Assembly: GCF_030161575.1 (NCBI RefSeq)
Contig: NZ_BSUL01000001.1
Location: forward strand, 1,717,809 to 1,781,808
Length of the DNA: 64,000 nucleotides
Source of the DNA: Arenivirga flava
GTDB lineage: Bacteria > Actinomycetota > Actinomycetes > Actinomycetales > Microbacteriaceae
Direction of reading: 5' to 3'
Below, one piece after another: positions 35,985 to 45,010 of the stretch. The notes beneath the pieces were generated by a model. That model made no database searches. It saw nothing but the letters and a program-made list of their open reading frames with translations, and was not told the origin of the DNA. The position numbers and the translations under genes were made by a program. Position 1 is the stretch's first letter, and each line of letters starts with the position of its first letter.

Positions 35985-36859
35985 TGTCGGAAGCGCAGCT
36001 CGTGGCCGTCGCCACCACCACGCCGCAGCAACCGAAGCTCGACGCGGCCATCCGCAGGGAGAGCCGGCGCGGGGTGCAGCGGGCCCTCATCCGCTCGCTC
36101 ACCACCTTCCTGCTCACGCTCGTGGGCATCGGGGTGCTCTGGGTCGGAGCGCTGCAGGTGTTCGGCATCAACGCGTACATCGGCAAGGGCCCGATCGACG
36201 TGTGGAACTTCCTGTTCACGGTGCCGGCCGCTGCCGAGAACCGCGAGCAGCTGTTCGGGCAGCTCTGGCAGACGCTCGGCCACGCCGGCGTCGGCTTCGG
36301 CGCGGGCCTCGCCGCGGCGCTCGTCATCGCGATCGCCTTCCAGCTGAGCAAGGGTGCCGAGCACGCGCTCATGCCGCTCGCGATGCTGCTGCGCTCGGTG
36401 CCGCTCGTGGCGATGGCGCCCGTGATCATCCTCATCTTCGGCCGCGACTTCGCGAGCATCGCCGTGATCGGCGGCATCGTGGTGCTGTTCCCGGCGCTCG
36501 TGAACATCGTGTTCGGGCTGCGCAGCGCGCCCGAGCAGATGGGCGACCTGGTCGCCGTCTACGGCGGCTCCAAGTGGACCCTGCTGCGCAAGGTCGCCCT
36601 GCCCTCCGCCCTGCCGTCGCTGCTCGCCGCCGTGCGCATCTCGGTGCCCGGCGCGATCACCGGAGCGCTGCTCGCCGAGTGGCTCGCCGTCGGCGGCGGC
36701 ATCGGCGGCGCCGTGGGCGGCTACCAGGCGGGGGCGCAGTTCTCGGCGCTCTGGGCCGCCGTCGTGCTCGTGACCGTCAGCGCGCTGCTCATCTACAACG
36801 TGGTGCAGGTGCTGGAGTCGGTCGTCCTCGCCCGGATGGGCATGTCCGGGCGGGCCTGA
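35984..36859 (+). CDS. ABC transporter permease (SsuC/TauC-type), second
   Basis: 291 aa, about six TM after a ~30-residue cytoplasmic N-terminus. EAA loop VYGGSKWTLLRKVALPSALP near 195-215, followed by VRISVPGAITGALLAEWLA. ATG 35984 shares one base with the previous stop (TGATG). Ends the importer operon; the deaminase-like gene follows 123 bp later. Confidence 0.92.
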   Translation: MSEAQLVAVATTTPQQPKLDAAIRRESRRGVQRALIRSLTTFLLTLVGIGVLWVGALQVFGINAYIGKGPIDVWNFLFTVPAAAENREQLFGQLWQTLGHAGVGFGAGLAAALVIAIAFQLSKGAEHALMPLAMLLRSVPLVAMAPVIILIFGRDFASIAVIGGIVVLFPALVNIVFGLRSAPEQMGDLVAVYGGSKWTLLRKVALPSALPSLLAAVRISVPGAITGALLAEWLAVGGGIGGAVGGYQAGAQFSALWAAVVLVTVSALLIYNVVQVLESVVLARMGMSGRA

Positions 36860-36982
36860 TCCGGGCGGGCGGATGCGGGTGCGCCCGTAACCGCTCGATC
36901 CGTCGCCGACGCGACCGCCCGCATCCGCTCCGCTGCCCGCTCGACCGCACCGCCCGCATCCGCTCACCGAAGAATGGGAACC

Positions 36983-38005
36983 ATGACCGACCTCGCCGCC
37001 CTCGCCCACGGCCTGCCCAAGGCCGAGCTGCACCTGCACCTCGAGGGCACCCTCGAGCCGGAGCTCAAGTTCGCGCTCGCCGAGCGCAACGGCATCGAGC
37101 TCGCCGAGACCACGGTGGAGCAGGTGCGCGCCACCTACGACTTCACCGACCTGACCAGCTTCCTGGCGGTGTACTACCCGGCGATGCAGGTGCTGCAGAC
37201 CGCGGACGACTTCCACGACCTGGCCTGGGCGTACCTGCAGAAGGCGGCCTCCCAGGGCGTCGTGCACGCGGAGATGTTCTTCGACCCGCAGGCCCACACG
37301 AGCCGCGGGGTGCCGTTCTCGGAGGTGATCGGCGGCTACCGCCGCGCGATCGTGCGCGCCGAGCGCGAGCTGGGCGTCTCGGGCGAGCTGATCCTGTGCT
37401 TCCTGCGCGACTTCTCGGCCGAGTACGCCATGGCCACCCTCATGGAGGCGCTGGCGTACAAGCCGTGGATCCTCGGCGTCGGGCTGGACTCGGATGAGCG
37501 CGGCAACCCGCCGGAGAAGTTCGCCGCCGTGTTCGCGCGGGCGCGCCAGGAGGGGTTCCTGCTCACGATGCACTGCGACATCGACCAGGTCGGATCGATC
37601 GACAACATCCGCACGGTGCTCACCGGCATCGCGGTGGACCGCATCGACCACGGCACGAACATCGTCGAGGACCCGTCGTTGGTGGCGCTCGCCATCGAGA
37701 AGGGCATCGGCTTCACGACGTGCCCGGTGTCGAATTCGTTCGTGACCGAACAGATGAAGGCGGATGAGATCGTGCAGCTGCTGCGCGCCGGCGCGAAGGT
37801 GACGGTCAACTCCGACGACCCCGCCTACTTCGGCGGGTACGTCGGCGACAACTACGCGGCGCTCGCGGCGCAGGCCTCGCTGTCGGCGGCGGATCTCGTG
37901 CAGCTGGCGCGCAACTCCTTCGAGGCGTCGTGGCTCACGCCGGCGCGCCGGGACGCCTACCTGGCCGACCTCGAGCGCTACGCTGCGGAGCACGGGGTCG
38001 CCTGA
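36983..38005 (+). CDS. Adenosine/adenine deaminase-family protein
   Basis: 340 aa. Metal site LPKAELHLHLEG at the N-terminus, GLDSDERGNPPEKF near 165, RIDHGTNIVED near 214, and NSDDPAYFGGY near 270 (metal Asp pair) are conserved. However, the catalytic HAGE motif of adenosine deaminase is replaced by MHCDIDQ near 190, with no Glu three residues after the His, so the true reaction may differ or use another acid. Context suggests a purine base or nucleoside. ATG at 36983 follows GGGAACC; ATG 36974 is an alternative. Confidence 0.8.
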   Translation: MTDLAALAHGLPKAELHLHLEGTLEPELKFALAERNGIELAETTVEQVRATYDFTDLTSFLAVYYPAMQVLQTADDFHDLAWAYLQKAASQGVVHAEMFFDPQAHTSRGVPFSEVIGGYRRAIVRAERELGVSGELILCFLRDFSAEYAMATLMEALAYKPWILGVGLDSDERGNPPEKFAAVFARARQEGFLLTMHCDIDQVGSIDNIRTVLTGIAVDRIDHGTNIVEDPSLVALAIEKGIGFTTCPVSNSFVTEQMKADEIVQLLRAGAKVTVNSDDPAYFGGYVGDNYAALAAQASLSAADLVQLARNSFEASWLTPARRDAYLADLERYAAEHGVA

Positions 38006-38021
38006 GCGGCCCGCACCCGTC

Positions 38022-38753
38022 ATGAGCAGCTCCACGCGTCCGCCCGCCGCCGCCGATCGTGGTCCCGGCGCGGACGTCGGGGCCGAGTCCGCTTCGATCT
38101 CCGCGGCCGGGTCGGCGGCTGCGGGTGTTGGAGCGGCTGCGGGTGTTGGAGCGGCTGCGGGTGCCGGGGCGTCGGCTGACGACGAGGCGGCGCGGCGGCT
38201 CGGGGCCCGCATCCGCGAGCTGCGCACCGCGCGCGGGCTCACGCTCGTGCAGCTGGCGGGGGCGACCGACCTGTCGCATCCGTTCATCAGCCAGCTGGAG
38301 CGCGGGCTCGCGCAGCCCTCGCTCGCGACGCTGCGCCGCCTGGCCGTGGCGCTCGAGACGAGCCCGCTCGAGCTCATCGCCGCATCCGAGCCGCCGGTGA
38401 CCGCGCCGGCGGTGGAGGTGCTGCGGGCCGCGGAGCTCGGCGTGGTGCCGGACGGCTTCGGCGCCGGCGAGGCGCGGCTGCTGACGCACGGAGCGCAGGG
38501 CTTCCTGCCGATGTCGGTGCAGGCCGACGCGCTCGAGCCGGGTGAGCGCTTCGTGCACGACGAGGAGGAGTTCCTGCACGTCGTCGACGGCGCGCTGCGC
38601 GTCGAGCTGGGGGCGCCCGGCGACTCCGAGGTGCACGAGCTCGCCGTCGGCGACTCGATCTACTACCCGGGCGGGGTGCCCCACCGCTGGTGGTCGGGCG
38701 ACGGGCGGGCGTACCGGCTGCTCGTGGTGAAGGGGGCCGGGGCGCGGCGTTGA
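38022..38753 (+). CDS. XRE-family regulator with C-terminal cupin domain
   Basis: 243 aa. HTH_3 domain about residues 60-115 (ARIRELRTARGLTLVQLAGA, LSHPFISQLERGLAQPSLATL) and a sensor cupin about 160-235 (DALEPGERFVHDEEEFLHVV, YYPGGVPHRWW). The first ~50 residues are an Ala/Gly array with GVGAAA repeats encoded by an 18-bp tandem repeat (38118-38166). Just 16 bp downstream of the deaminase-like gene. Its place in the middle of purine genes makes it a candidate regulator of the TGTTGAT sites; untested. Confidence 0.85.
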   Translation: MSSSTRPPAAADRGPGADVGAESASISAAGSAAAGVGAAAGVGAAAGAGASADDEAARRLGARIRELRTARGLTLVQLAGATDLSHPFISQLERGLAQPSLATLRRLAVALETSPLELIAASEPPVTAPAVEVLRAAELGVVPDGFGAGEARLLTHGAQGFLPMSVQADALEPGERFVHDEEEFLHVVDGALRVELGAPGDSEVHELAVGDSIYYPGGVPHRWWSGDGRAYRLLVVKGAGARR

Positions 38754-38868
38754 GGCGCGGGTCGCGGGGCATGACGCCCGGCGTGCGAGGCGCGGGGCGT
38801 GACGCCCGATCTCAGCGCCGGTCTCGCGGCGCGGGGGCCGAGAGGGACCCGCCCGGGTTGGGGAGGTT

Positions 38869-38932
38869 TCTCAGCAGCGAAGCGACGACTCAGCGCCGGA
38901 GGAAGCGCTGAGTCGTCGCTTCGCTGCTGAGT
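38869..38932. repeat. 64-bp palindromic repeat, family A copy 6
   Basis: TCTCAG, core CAGCGAAGCGACG, ACTCAG, 14-bp loop, CTGAGT, core CGTCGCTTCGCTG, CTGAGT; the two 13-bp cores are exact complements here, including a G:C-to-C:G change relative to other copies. Confidence 0.88.
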
Positions 38933-38935
38933 CGC

Positions 38936-39055
38936 GGGGTGGGACACGCGGCGCGGGCGCGGCGGCGGGACACGCGGCGGCGGCACGCGCGGGGTGGGAC
39001 ACGCGGCGCGGGCGCGGCGGCGGGACACGCGGCGGCGGGACACGCGGCGCGAGCG
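38936..39055. repeat. 55-bp tandem repeat, two copies plus partial
   Basis: Copies from 38936 and 38991 begin GGGGTGGGACACGCGGCGCG and continue GGCGCGGCGGCGGGACACGC; a degenerate third follows. Purely G/C-rich, between convergent genes. Confidence 0.75.
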
Positions 39056-39091
39056 CGGCGGCGGTGCGGGGCGGTCGGCGCGCCGCTGCAG

Positions 39092-42001
39092 CTAGCGCCC
39101 CTGCGCCACCCGCCAGACGCGCTCGCGCGTGAACGGCTGGTGGTACGGGCGCGCCCCGAGCGCGCGGGCGATCGCGTTGCCGATCGCCGGGGCCACCGGG
39201 TTGTACGGCGACTCGCTCATCGACTTGGCGCCGAACGGACCCACCGAGTCGTCGGTCTCGGCGAAGTACACCTCGGTGTCGGGCACGTCGGCCGACTGCG
39301 GCACCCGGTAGGTGCGGAACACCGGGTTGAGCACGCGCCCGCCGTCGTCGACGAGCACCTCCTCGTAGAGCGCGCTGCCGAGCCCCTGCGCGACGCCGCC
39401 CTCGACCTGCCCGCGCACCTGGGCGGGGTTCATGAGGAAGCCGGCATCGGCCGACTGGATCGACTGCAGCACCCGCACCGTGCCGGTCTCGGGGTCGACC
39501 GCCACCCGCACCGCGTGCACGTTGAACGCCAGCGAGCGGATCTCGCCCAGCTCGCTGCCGTCGGCCGTCAGCCCGACGTCGTCGCGCTGCTCGGGCGGCG
39601 CGGCGGCGTCGATCTCCGCGAAGGTCACGAGCCGTTCGCCGACCAGCACACCGTCCGCGGTGAGGCGAGCGGATGCGGGATCCGCGCCCGCGATGCGGGC
39701 CGCGACGGTGCGCATCCGCTCCGCCAGCGCGAGACAGGCCGCGTGCAGGGCCTTGCCGGCGACGGTGATGCCCGCGGACGCGAAGGCGCCGGTGTCGTGC
39801 TCGACCGCATCCGTGTCCGCGTTCCAGAGCTCGATGCGCTCGGGGGCGGCGAGCAGGTCGGTGGCCGCGATCTGGCGCAGCACCGTGCTGGTGCCGTTGC
39901 CGAACTCGGCCGTGCCGACGCGCAGCCGGATGCGACCGTCCGGACGCAGCGACACCGCCGTGCGGGCGACGTGCCCGCGCGGGGCCATGGTGGCGATCAT
40001 CGAGGCGGCCATGCCCTCGCCGACCGCCCATCCGCTCGGCGCCTCGACGCCGTTGCCGCGGCGCAGAGCCGACTCGGCGAGGTCGAGGCACTGGTCGAGG
40101 CCGTAGCTGCCCCAGACGAGGTCCTCCTCGTACCGGTCGGCGTCGGGGTGCAGCGGGTCGCCCTCGCGCACGGCGTTGATGCGGCGCAGCTCGAAGGGAT
40201 CGATGCCGAGGCGCTCGGCGAGCAGGTCCATCGCCGACTCGACGCCCAGGATGACCTGCCCCAGGCCGTAGCCGCGGAAGGCGCCCGACGGCAGGTTGTT
40301 CGTGTAGACCGCCTCGGCGTCGAGGCGCTTCGCCGGCACCCGGTAGATCGTCGTCGACTCGGCGAGCGAGTGGAACATCACGCCGATCGCGTGGTTGCCG
40401 TAGGCGCCGGTGTCGCTGAGCAGGTCGACCCTCATCGCGGTGAGCACGCCCTCCGCGGTCGCGCCGAGCTCGACCGAGACGCGCATCGGGTGGCGCACCG
40501 AGGCGCGCTGGAACTGCTCGGTGCGCGAGAACTCGTAGGCCACCGGCCGCCCGGTGCGCAGCACGGCGAGGGTCACGAGGTCCTCGGTGAAGATCTCCTG
40601 CTTGCCGCCGAAGCCGCCGCCGATACGGTTCGCGGTCACCCGCACGCGGTCGCGCTCCAGGCCGAAGACGTGGCAGAGCTCGTCGCGGGTGAGGAACGGC
40701 ACCTGCGTGGACGAGCGGATGACGACGCGCCCGGCCTCGTCGAGCCAGCCGGCGGACCCGTGCGTCTCGAGCTGCGCGTGCGTGACGCGCGACGTGCGCC
40801 AGGTGCCGCCCACCGTGACGTGGCTCGCGGCGAGTGCGGCCGCCACGTCGCCGTGCTCGTCGTGCAGCGCGGCCACGACGTTGCGTCCGGCCTCGGCCAC
40901 CCGGTCGTCGGGGGTGCGCAGCGGATGCAGCAGCGGGGCTCCCGGAGCGCGCGCGGCCTCCGGGTCGAGCACCGCGGGCAGCACCTCGTACTCGACGCGG
41001 ATCGCCCTCAGCGCCGCCTCGGCCGCGGCCACCGTCTCGGCGACGACGGCCGCCACGCGCTGGCCGACGAAGCGCACCGTGTCGTCGAGCACGCGGGTGT
41101 CGTCGGGGTCATCGGTGCGGTGCTCGTGGCGCGCCGTCGAGAAGCGGGTGGCCGGGGCGTGCTCGTGGGTGAGCACGTCGACGACGCCCTCGATGGCCCT
41201 CGCCGCGCTCGCGTCGATGGCGAGGATGCGGGCGTGCGGATGCGGGGAGCCCAGCACCCGCAGGAACAGGGCCCCGGGCACGGGCTCGTCGAAGGTGAAG
41301 GGCTCGAGTCCCTGCACGATGCGGGCCGCGGCCTCGGGGCGAGCGGAGGCGCCGACGCCGTGCGGGGTCGAAGCGCCCCGAGCACCATGACTCGCGGGCT
41401 CGCCCGCAGATCCGCGTGTTCCTGCCGCAACAACCCCCGTCGTAGCAGCCGAATCACGCCGACCTGCGGGAGGTTCGGGGGTGAGCGAGGCGGAGGCAGG
41501 CGTGCGGGACGCTGGGCCCGCGGGGCGCGGGGCGCCCGCGTTCGTGGGACCGCATCCGCTCGTCGTCCCCGCCGACAGCGCCGTGCGGATCGCCTCGCGG
41601 ATCGGACGGTAGCCCGTGCAGCGGCAGAGGTTGCCCTTGAGCTTGCGGTCGAGATCGTCGAGGTCGTGCTCGCAGAGGGTCGACGCCGTCACGCTCATGC
41701 CCGGCGTGCAGTAGCCGCACTGGAAGCCGAAGCCGTCGGCGAGCGCCTGCTGCACCGGGTGGAGCTCGCCCTCGGGAGCGAGTCCGGTCGCGGTCGTCAC
41801 GCTCGCACCCTCCAGCCGCTGCGCGGGGATGATGCAGGAGTGCACCGGCCGTCCGTCGAGCAGCACCGAGCAGGCGCCGCAGTCGCCCGCGTCGCAGCCG
41901 CGCTTGACCTCGTGGTGCCCGTGCTCGCGCAGCAGCGTGCGCAGCACCTGGCCGGGGGCGGGGTCGACCTCGAGGGGTTCGCCGTTGACCTGGATCCTCA
42001 T
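39092..42001 (-). CDS. Xanthine dehydrogenase, fused [2Fe-2S] and molybdopterin chain
   Basis: 969 aa. Residues about 1-155 are the CoxS/XdhA-type domain: CDAGDCGACSVLLDG and CGYCTPGMSV with CRCTGYRPI give the two clusters. A ~85-residue Ala/Pro/Ser/Gly linker follows, then the CoxL-type molybdopterin domain (VEYEVLPAVLDPE, ANRIGGGFGGKQEIFTEDL, SGAFRGYGLGQ, GPFGAKSMSE with the late Glu). Oxidises hypoxanthine/xanthine toward urate. ATG 42001 overlaps the FAD-subunit stop (ATGA). The fusion of the two usual subunits into one chain is unusual but not unknown. Confidence 0.87.
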   Translation of the reverse strand: MRIQVNGEPLEVDPAPGQVLRTLLREHGHHEVKRGCDAGDCGACSVLLDGRPVHSCIIPAQRLEGASVTTATGLAPEGELHPVQQALADGFGFQCGYCTPGMSVTASTLCEHDLDDLDRKLKGNLCRCTGYRPIREAIRTALSAGTTSGCGPTNAGAPRPAGPASRTPASASLTPEPPAGRRDSAATTGVVAAGTRGSAGEPASHGARGASTPHGVGASARPEAAARIVQGLEPFTFDEPVPGALFLRVLGSPHPHARILAIDASAARAIEGVVDVLTHEHAPATRFSTARHEHRTDDPDDTRVLDDTVRFVGQRVAAVVAETVAAAEAALRAIRVEYEVLPAVLDPEAARAPGAPLLHPLRTPDDRVAEAGRNVVAALHDEHGDVAAALAASHVTVGGTWRTSRVTHAQLETHGSAGWLDEAGRVVIRSSTQVPFLTRDELCHVFGLERDRVRVTANRIGGGFGGKQEIFTEDLVTLAVLRTGRPVAYEFSRTEQFQRASVRHPMRVSVELGATAEGVLTAMRVDLLSDTGAYGNHAIGVMFHSLAESTTIYRVPAKRLDAEAVYTNNLPSGAFRGYGLGQVILGVESAMDLLAERLGIDPFELRRINAVREGDPLHPDADRYEEDLVWGSYGLDQCLDLAESALRRGNGVEAPSGWAVGEGMAASMIATMAPRGHVARTAVSLRPDGRIRLRVGTAEFGNGTSTVLRQIAATDLLAAPERIELWNADTDAVEHDTGAFASAGITVAGKALHAACLALAERMRTVAARIAGADPASARLTADGVLVGERLVTFAEIDAAAPPEQRDDVGLTADGSELGEIRSLAFNVHAVRVAVDPETGTVRVLQSIQSADAGFLMNPAQVRGQVEGGVAQGLGSALYEEVLVDDGGRVLNPVFRTYRVPQSADVPDTEVYFAETDDSVGPFGAKSMSESPYNPVAPAIGNAIARALGARPYHQPFTRERVWRVAQGR

Positions 42002-42875
42002 GCGCTCGCCTCCTCGCCGCCGTCCGCATCCGCTCGCTCCTCGGCCGGCCCCGCCAGCTGCGAGCGGATGCGCTCCGCCAGCACCGCGCTGACCCCGCGG
42101 CGCCAGTCGGCCGCGCCGAGCGGGTCGGAGTAGTACCCGTCGAGGGCGTCGACGGCGGCGCGCAGCTCGGCGGCCTCGGGCAGCGCCGCGAAGCGCAGCA
42201 CGCGCGGGGTGACGGTGGCGGCGGTGACGCCGAAGGTGCTCGTGCCGTCCTCGTCGACACGCCCCGTGACGACGGCGCCGGAGCGTCCGAGCTCGGCGAG
42301 CGCGATCTTCTGCAGCCGCGCCTCGGACCGCAGCGCCCGCGCCGGGATCTCGATCGCGCGCAGGATCTCGCCCGCGGCCAGCGAGTTCACGCCGTTGCCG
42401 GCGGGCAGCTCGGCGACCGGCATGCGGCGCTCGCCGCCCTCGGGAGTCCAGACTAGCGCGACGCCGTCGAGCGCCACGGCGAGCGAGATCATGGCGCCCG
42501 CCGCGAAGCTCTGGCAGAGGTTGCCGCCGACGGTGGCGGTGGTCCAGATCTTGAAGGAGGCCAGCAGCGCGTTCGCGGCAGGGTCGACGAGGGCCGCGGC
42601 GCGCCAGTCCGCGGGCACCGCCGGCAGGTCGGCGGCGCGGCCGAGCGCCCAGTCGAGCAGCCGCGCGATCGTGCAGGTGGCGCCGATCGTCAGGCCGCGG
42701 TCGTCGACCTCGACATCGGGCCAGCCCATCGTGGTGAGGTCGACGAAGCCGGTCGTGCGGGGCTGCGGCTCGCTCAGCAGCCAGGTGCCGCCCGCCATCG
42801 GAGCCTCCCCGGCCGCAGCGCGAGGTCGGCGCGGGAGCGGGCGGCGCGGAAGCTCGTGACGGTGGTGATGTCCAT
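41998..42875 (-). CDS. Xanthine dehydrogenase FAD-binding subunit (frameshifted)
   Basis: CoxM/XdhB-type FAD subunit, about 292 aa if one base is restored in the G/C run 42807-42810: the N-terminus MDITTVTSFRAARSRADLAL then joins APMAGGTWLLSEPQPR. FAD-binding features: AGGTWLL, GATCTIARLLDW, ATVGGNLCQSFAAGAM (about 110) and the CO_deh_flav_C part. Sits between xdhC and the fused chain with ATGA overlap. A TGTTGAT operator lies 16 bp upstream of the start. Confidence 0.83.
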
Positions 42876-42890
42876 CCGACCCTCCTCGAG

Positions 42891-42907
42891 TGTTGATGCA
42901 GTGAACA
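42891..42907. promoter_or_regulatory. Operator TGTTGAT-GCA-GTGAACA upstream of the xanthine dehydrogenase genes
   Basis: Imperfect 7+3+7 inverted repeat (left half perfect, right half GTGAACA). Same type as 33129 and 51672. Overlaps the region expected to hold the promoter of the FAD-subunit gene. Confidence 0.6.
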
Positions 42908-43051
42908 TTCCCTGCCGTCAGTAGACCAGGGCGGGATTTCGGCGGTGTTTCGCGTCCGCGTCGAGCGTCTGCGGGGCCTGCCAGCGCGGGGTGCGAGGGG
43001 CACGGCCGTCGGCGGCGGGCCGCACGCGGATCGGCTCGGCGGATGCGCTCG

Positions 43052-44103
43052 TCAATGCGGCGGGACGGCGCAGGATGCGGCGAGTGCCGCATCCGCTCGC
43101 TCCTGCACGACCGCGGGAGCGTCGTCGTCGGCGGCGCCGCCGCGCGGGCGTGCAGCGGTCCGCGGAGCTCGCGCAGGGGCAGGCCGGTGCCGCCGTGCTG
43201 CGCGGCGACGATCTCGGCGAGGGCGGCGAGCGCGGTCTGCTCGGGGCTGGCGCCGCCGAGGTCGAGGCCGAGCGGGGAGTGCAGCCGCGCCAGCTGCGCG
43301 TCGGTCACGCCCTCGTCGAGCAGCAGCTCGCGTCGGCGCGCCACGGTCGAGCGGGCGCCGAGCGCGCCGACGAATCCCGCGGACGACGCGAGCGCGACGC
43401 GCAGCGCCGGGATGTCGAGGCGCACGTCGTGGGTGAGCACGCAGACGGCCGAGCGGTCGTCGAGCTCCTGGCGTTCGAGGTACTCGTGCGGCGTCTCGGC
43501 GACGAGCTCCACCGCGTCGGGGAAGCGCTCGGGCGTGACCAGCAGCGGCCAGACGTCGCAGACCGACACGGCGAATCCCGCGGCGGTGCCGACGCGGCTC
43601 AGCGCGGCGGCGTGCTCGCCGGCGCCGAGCAGCACGAGGCGGGGCGCGGGCAGGGTGCGCACGACGAGGACCCGCTCCCCCGCATCCGCTCGCACGACCG
43701 CGCCGGCGCGCGACCCGCTCGTGACGACGCCGATCTCGGCGGGCAGGCCCGCCGCAGCGCGTTCGAGGGCCGCGATCGCGAGCGCGTCGTCGGGTCGCAG
43801 CACCGACACGACGGCGTCGACCGTGCCGCCGCAGGCGAGCCCGGCGGCGAAGGCCTGCTCGTCGCTGAACCCGAAGCGCGACGCCGCCCCCGTGCCCGTC
43901 GACAGGCTCGCGAGGGCGAGCGCGACCGCATCCGCTTCGACGCAGCCGCCCGAGATCGAGCCGATCACGCGGGCGTCGCGGGTGACCGCCATCGCCGAGC
44001 CGACGCCGCGCGGCGCGCTGCGGGCGACCCGGGTGACGGTGACCGCGGCGACGGTCTCCCCGGCGCGCAGCAGCGGCAGCAGATCGCGGGCGAGCTCGAG
44101 CAT
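43052..44103 (-). CDS. xdhC: XdhC/CoxI-family maturation protein (3' end frame uncertain)
   Basis: Chaperone that inserts sulfurated Mo-cofactor into xanthine dehydrogenase. N-terminus MLELARDLLPLLRAGETVAA; SISGGCVEADAV (about 49), LACGGTVDAVVS near 92 and the C-terminal Rossmann domain LVLLGAGEHAAALSRV near 160, GALGARSTVARRREL near 250. About 350 aa if it ends at 43052. In the sequence as given, the frame has no stop after GPLHARAAA (about 43140) and would run into the FAD gene; one extra base near there gives ADDDAPAVVQ and the stop at 43052. I prefer that end. Confidence 0.78.
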
Positions 44104-44151
44104 GGGCCAACCTTAGGCCGCGAGTGTTTCGGGCTCGCTACGCTCCCCTGC

Positions 44152-44823
44152 ATGAGCGCGATGCCCGAGTCCGTCGCGGGCCTCGTGCTCGCCGCCGGCG
44201 CCGGTACCCGTTTCGGCGGTCCGAAGGGCCTCGCGCACACTCCCGACGGCGAGGCCTGGGTCGCCCGCGCCGTGCGCACGCTGCGCGACGGCGGCTGCGA
44301 CCCCGTGCTCGTGGCGGTCGGCGCCGAAGCGGATGCGGTGAGCGCGCTGGTGCCGTCCGATGCGGTGATCGTGCGGGCGGCCGACTGGGCCGAGGGGCTC
44401 TCAGCGTCGCTGCTCTCCGGGCTCGGGGCGTGGGCGAGCGGGTCGCCGCGCAAGTCCCGAGCTGTTCTCGAGGCCGGCCCACTGCCGCCTCGGCACGGAA
44501 CGGCCGCGTCCGACGAGCCGGGCAGCGGCGCGGCGACGACCGGCGCGCCCGCATCCGCTCTCCTGATCGTCACGGTCGACACCCCGCACCTGCCGGTGGC
44601 AGCGGTCGAGCGGATGCGCGCTCACGCCCACGAGGACGTACTCGCCCAGGCGGTCTACCGCGGCCGGCCCGGGCACCCCGTGCTGATCGGACGCCGCCAC
44701 GTCGCCGCCCTCACCGCGGGCCTCGCGGGCGACCGGGGCGCGCGGCCGTACCTCGTCGCTCGCGGCGCCCTCGAGGTCGAGTGCGGCGACCTCTGGTCGG
44801 GCGACGACCTCGACTCGCGCTGA
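44152..44823 (+). CDS. Nucleotidyltransferase, MocA/MobA-like (molybdenum cofactor cytidylyltransferase)
   Basis: 223 aa. Begins with the NTP-transferase motif GLVLAAGAGTRFGGPKGLAH (about 10-29), VGAEADAV near 61, and a catalytic-loop pattern VTVDTPHLP near 145 and GRPGHPVLIGR near 178. Residues about 98-138 are a disordered insert (Ser/Gly/Ala). Next to xdhC and divergent from it, so it probably makes the cytosine-dinucleotide or other Mo-cofactor form for this xanthine dehydrogenase. ATG 44152. Confidence 0.85.
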   Translation: MSAMPESVAGLVLAAGAGTRFGGPKGLAHTPDGEAWVARAVRTLRDGGCDPVLVAVGAEADAVSALVPSDAVIVRAADWAEGLSASLLSGLGAWASGSPRKSRAVLEAGPLPPRHGTAASDEPGSGAATTGAPASALLIVTVDTPHLPVAAVERMRAHAHEDVLAQAVYRGRPGHPVLIGRRHVAALTAGLAGDRGARPYLVARGALEVECGDLWSGDDLDSR

Positions 44824-45010
44824 GCCCCAGGGGGCGGGGCTCGGGCGGGGCGGGCTCGAGGGGGCAGTACTTGCTGCCCGCGCGCTCGGGAAGCGCCACT
44901 ACGGTCCCCTCGCGGCGCGCGTCGTTGCCACTCGGTGCGCTCCGCGCCCGCCTCGAGCGCCGGAACCGGCAACGATTTACGGGAGGTGTCGGGAGGAGTC
45001 GGGGGCGCCC
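44824..45010. other. Intergenic region with short inverted repeats
   Basis: 187 bp between convergent genes. Small hairpins only: GGGCAG-TACTTG-CTGCCC (about 44863-44880) and GGGGG...CCCCC at 45000-45018 just after the allC-type stop. No gene or 64-bp element. Confidence 0.45.

Larger units (their letters stand above)
38754..39091. other. Convergent intergenic region with repeats
   Basis: 338 bp: short CGCGGGGCRTGACGCCCG direct repeats (38756-38812), the family A element at 38869, and a 55-bp tandem repeat (38936-39045 and partial) of very GC-rich sequence. No gene. Confidence 0.7.

Noticed and set aside
38939-42133. 1,064-codon open frame antisense to xanthine dehydrogenase
   Set aside because: Arg/Gly-rich product without motifs; the minus strand holds complete Fe-S and molybdopterin signatures.
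41998-44103. Apparent 701-aa XdhC-FAD subunit fusion
   Set aside because: The continuous frame exists only because of a missing base in the FAD gene and possibly in xdhC; the segment between has no motif and the FAD gene has its own ATG and N-terminus in the other frame.
44824-45010. Possible further 64-bp element or terminator between mocA-like and allC
   Set aside because: Only short unrelated hairpins; the word-core-word geometry is absent.
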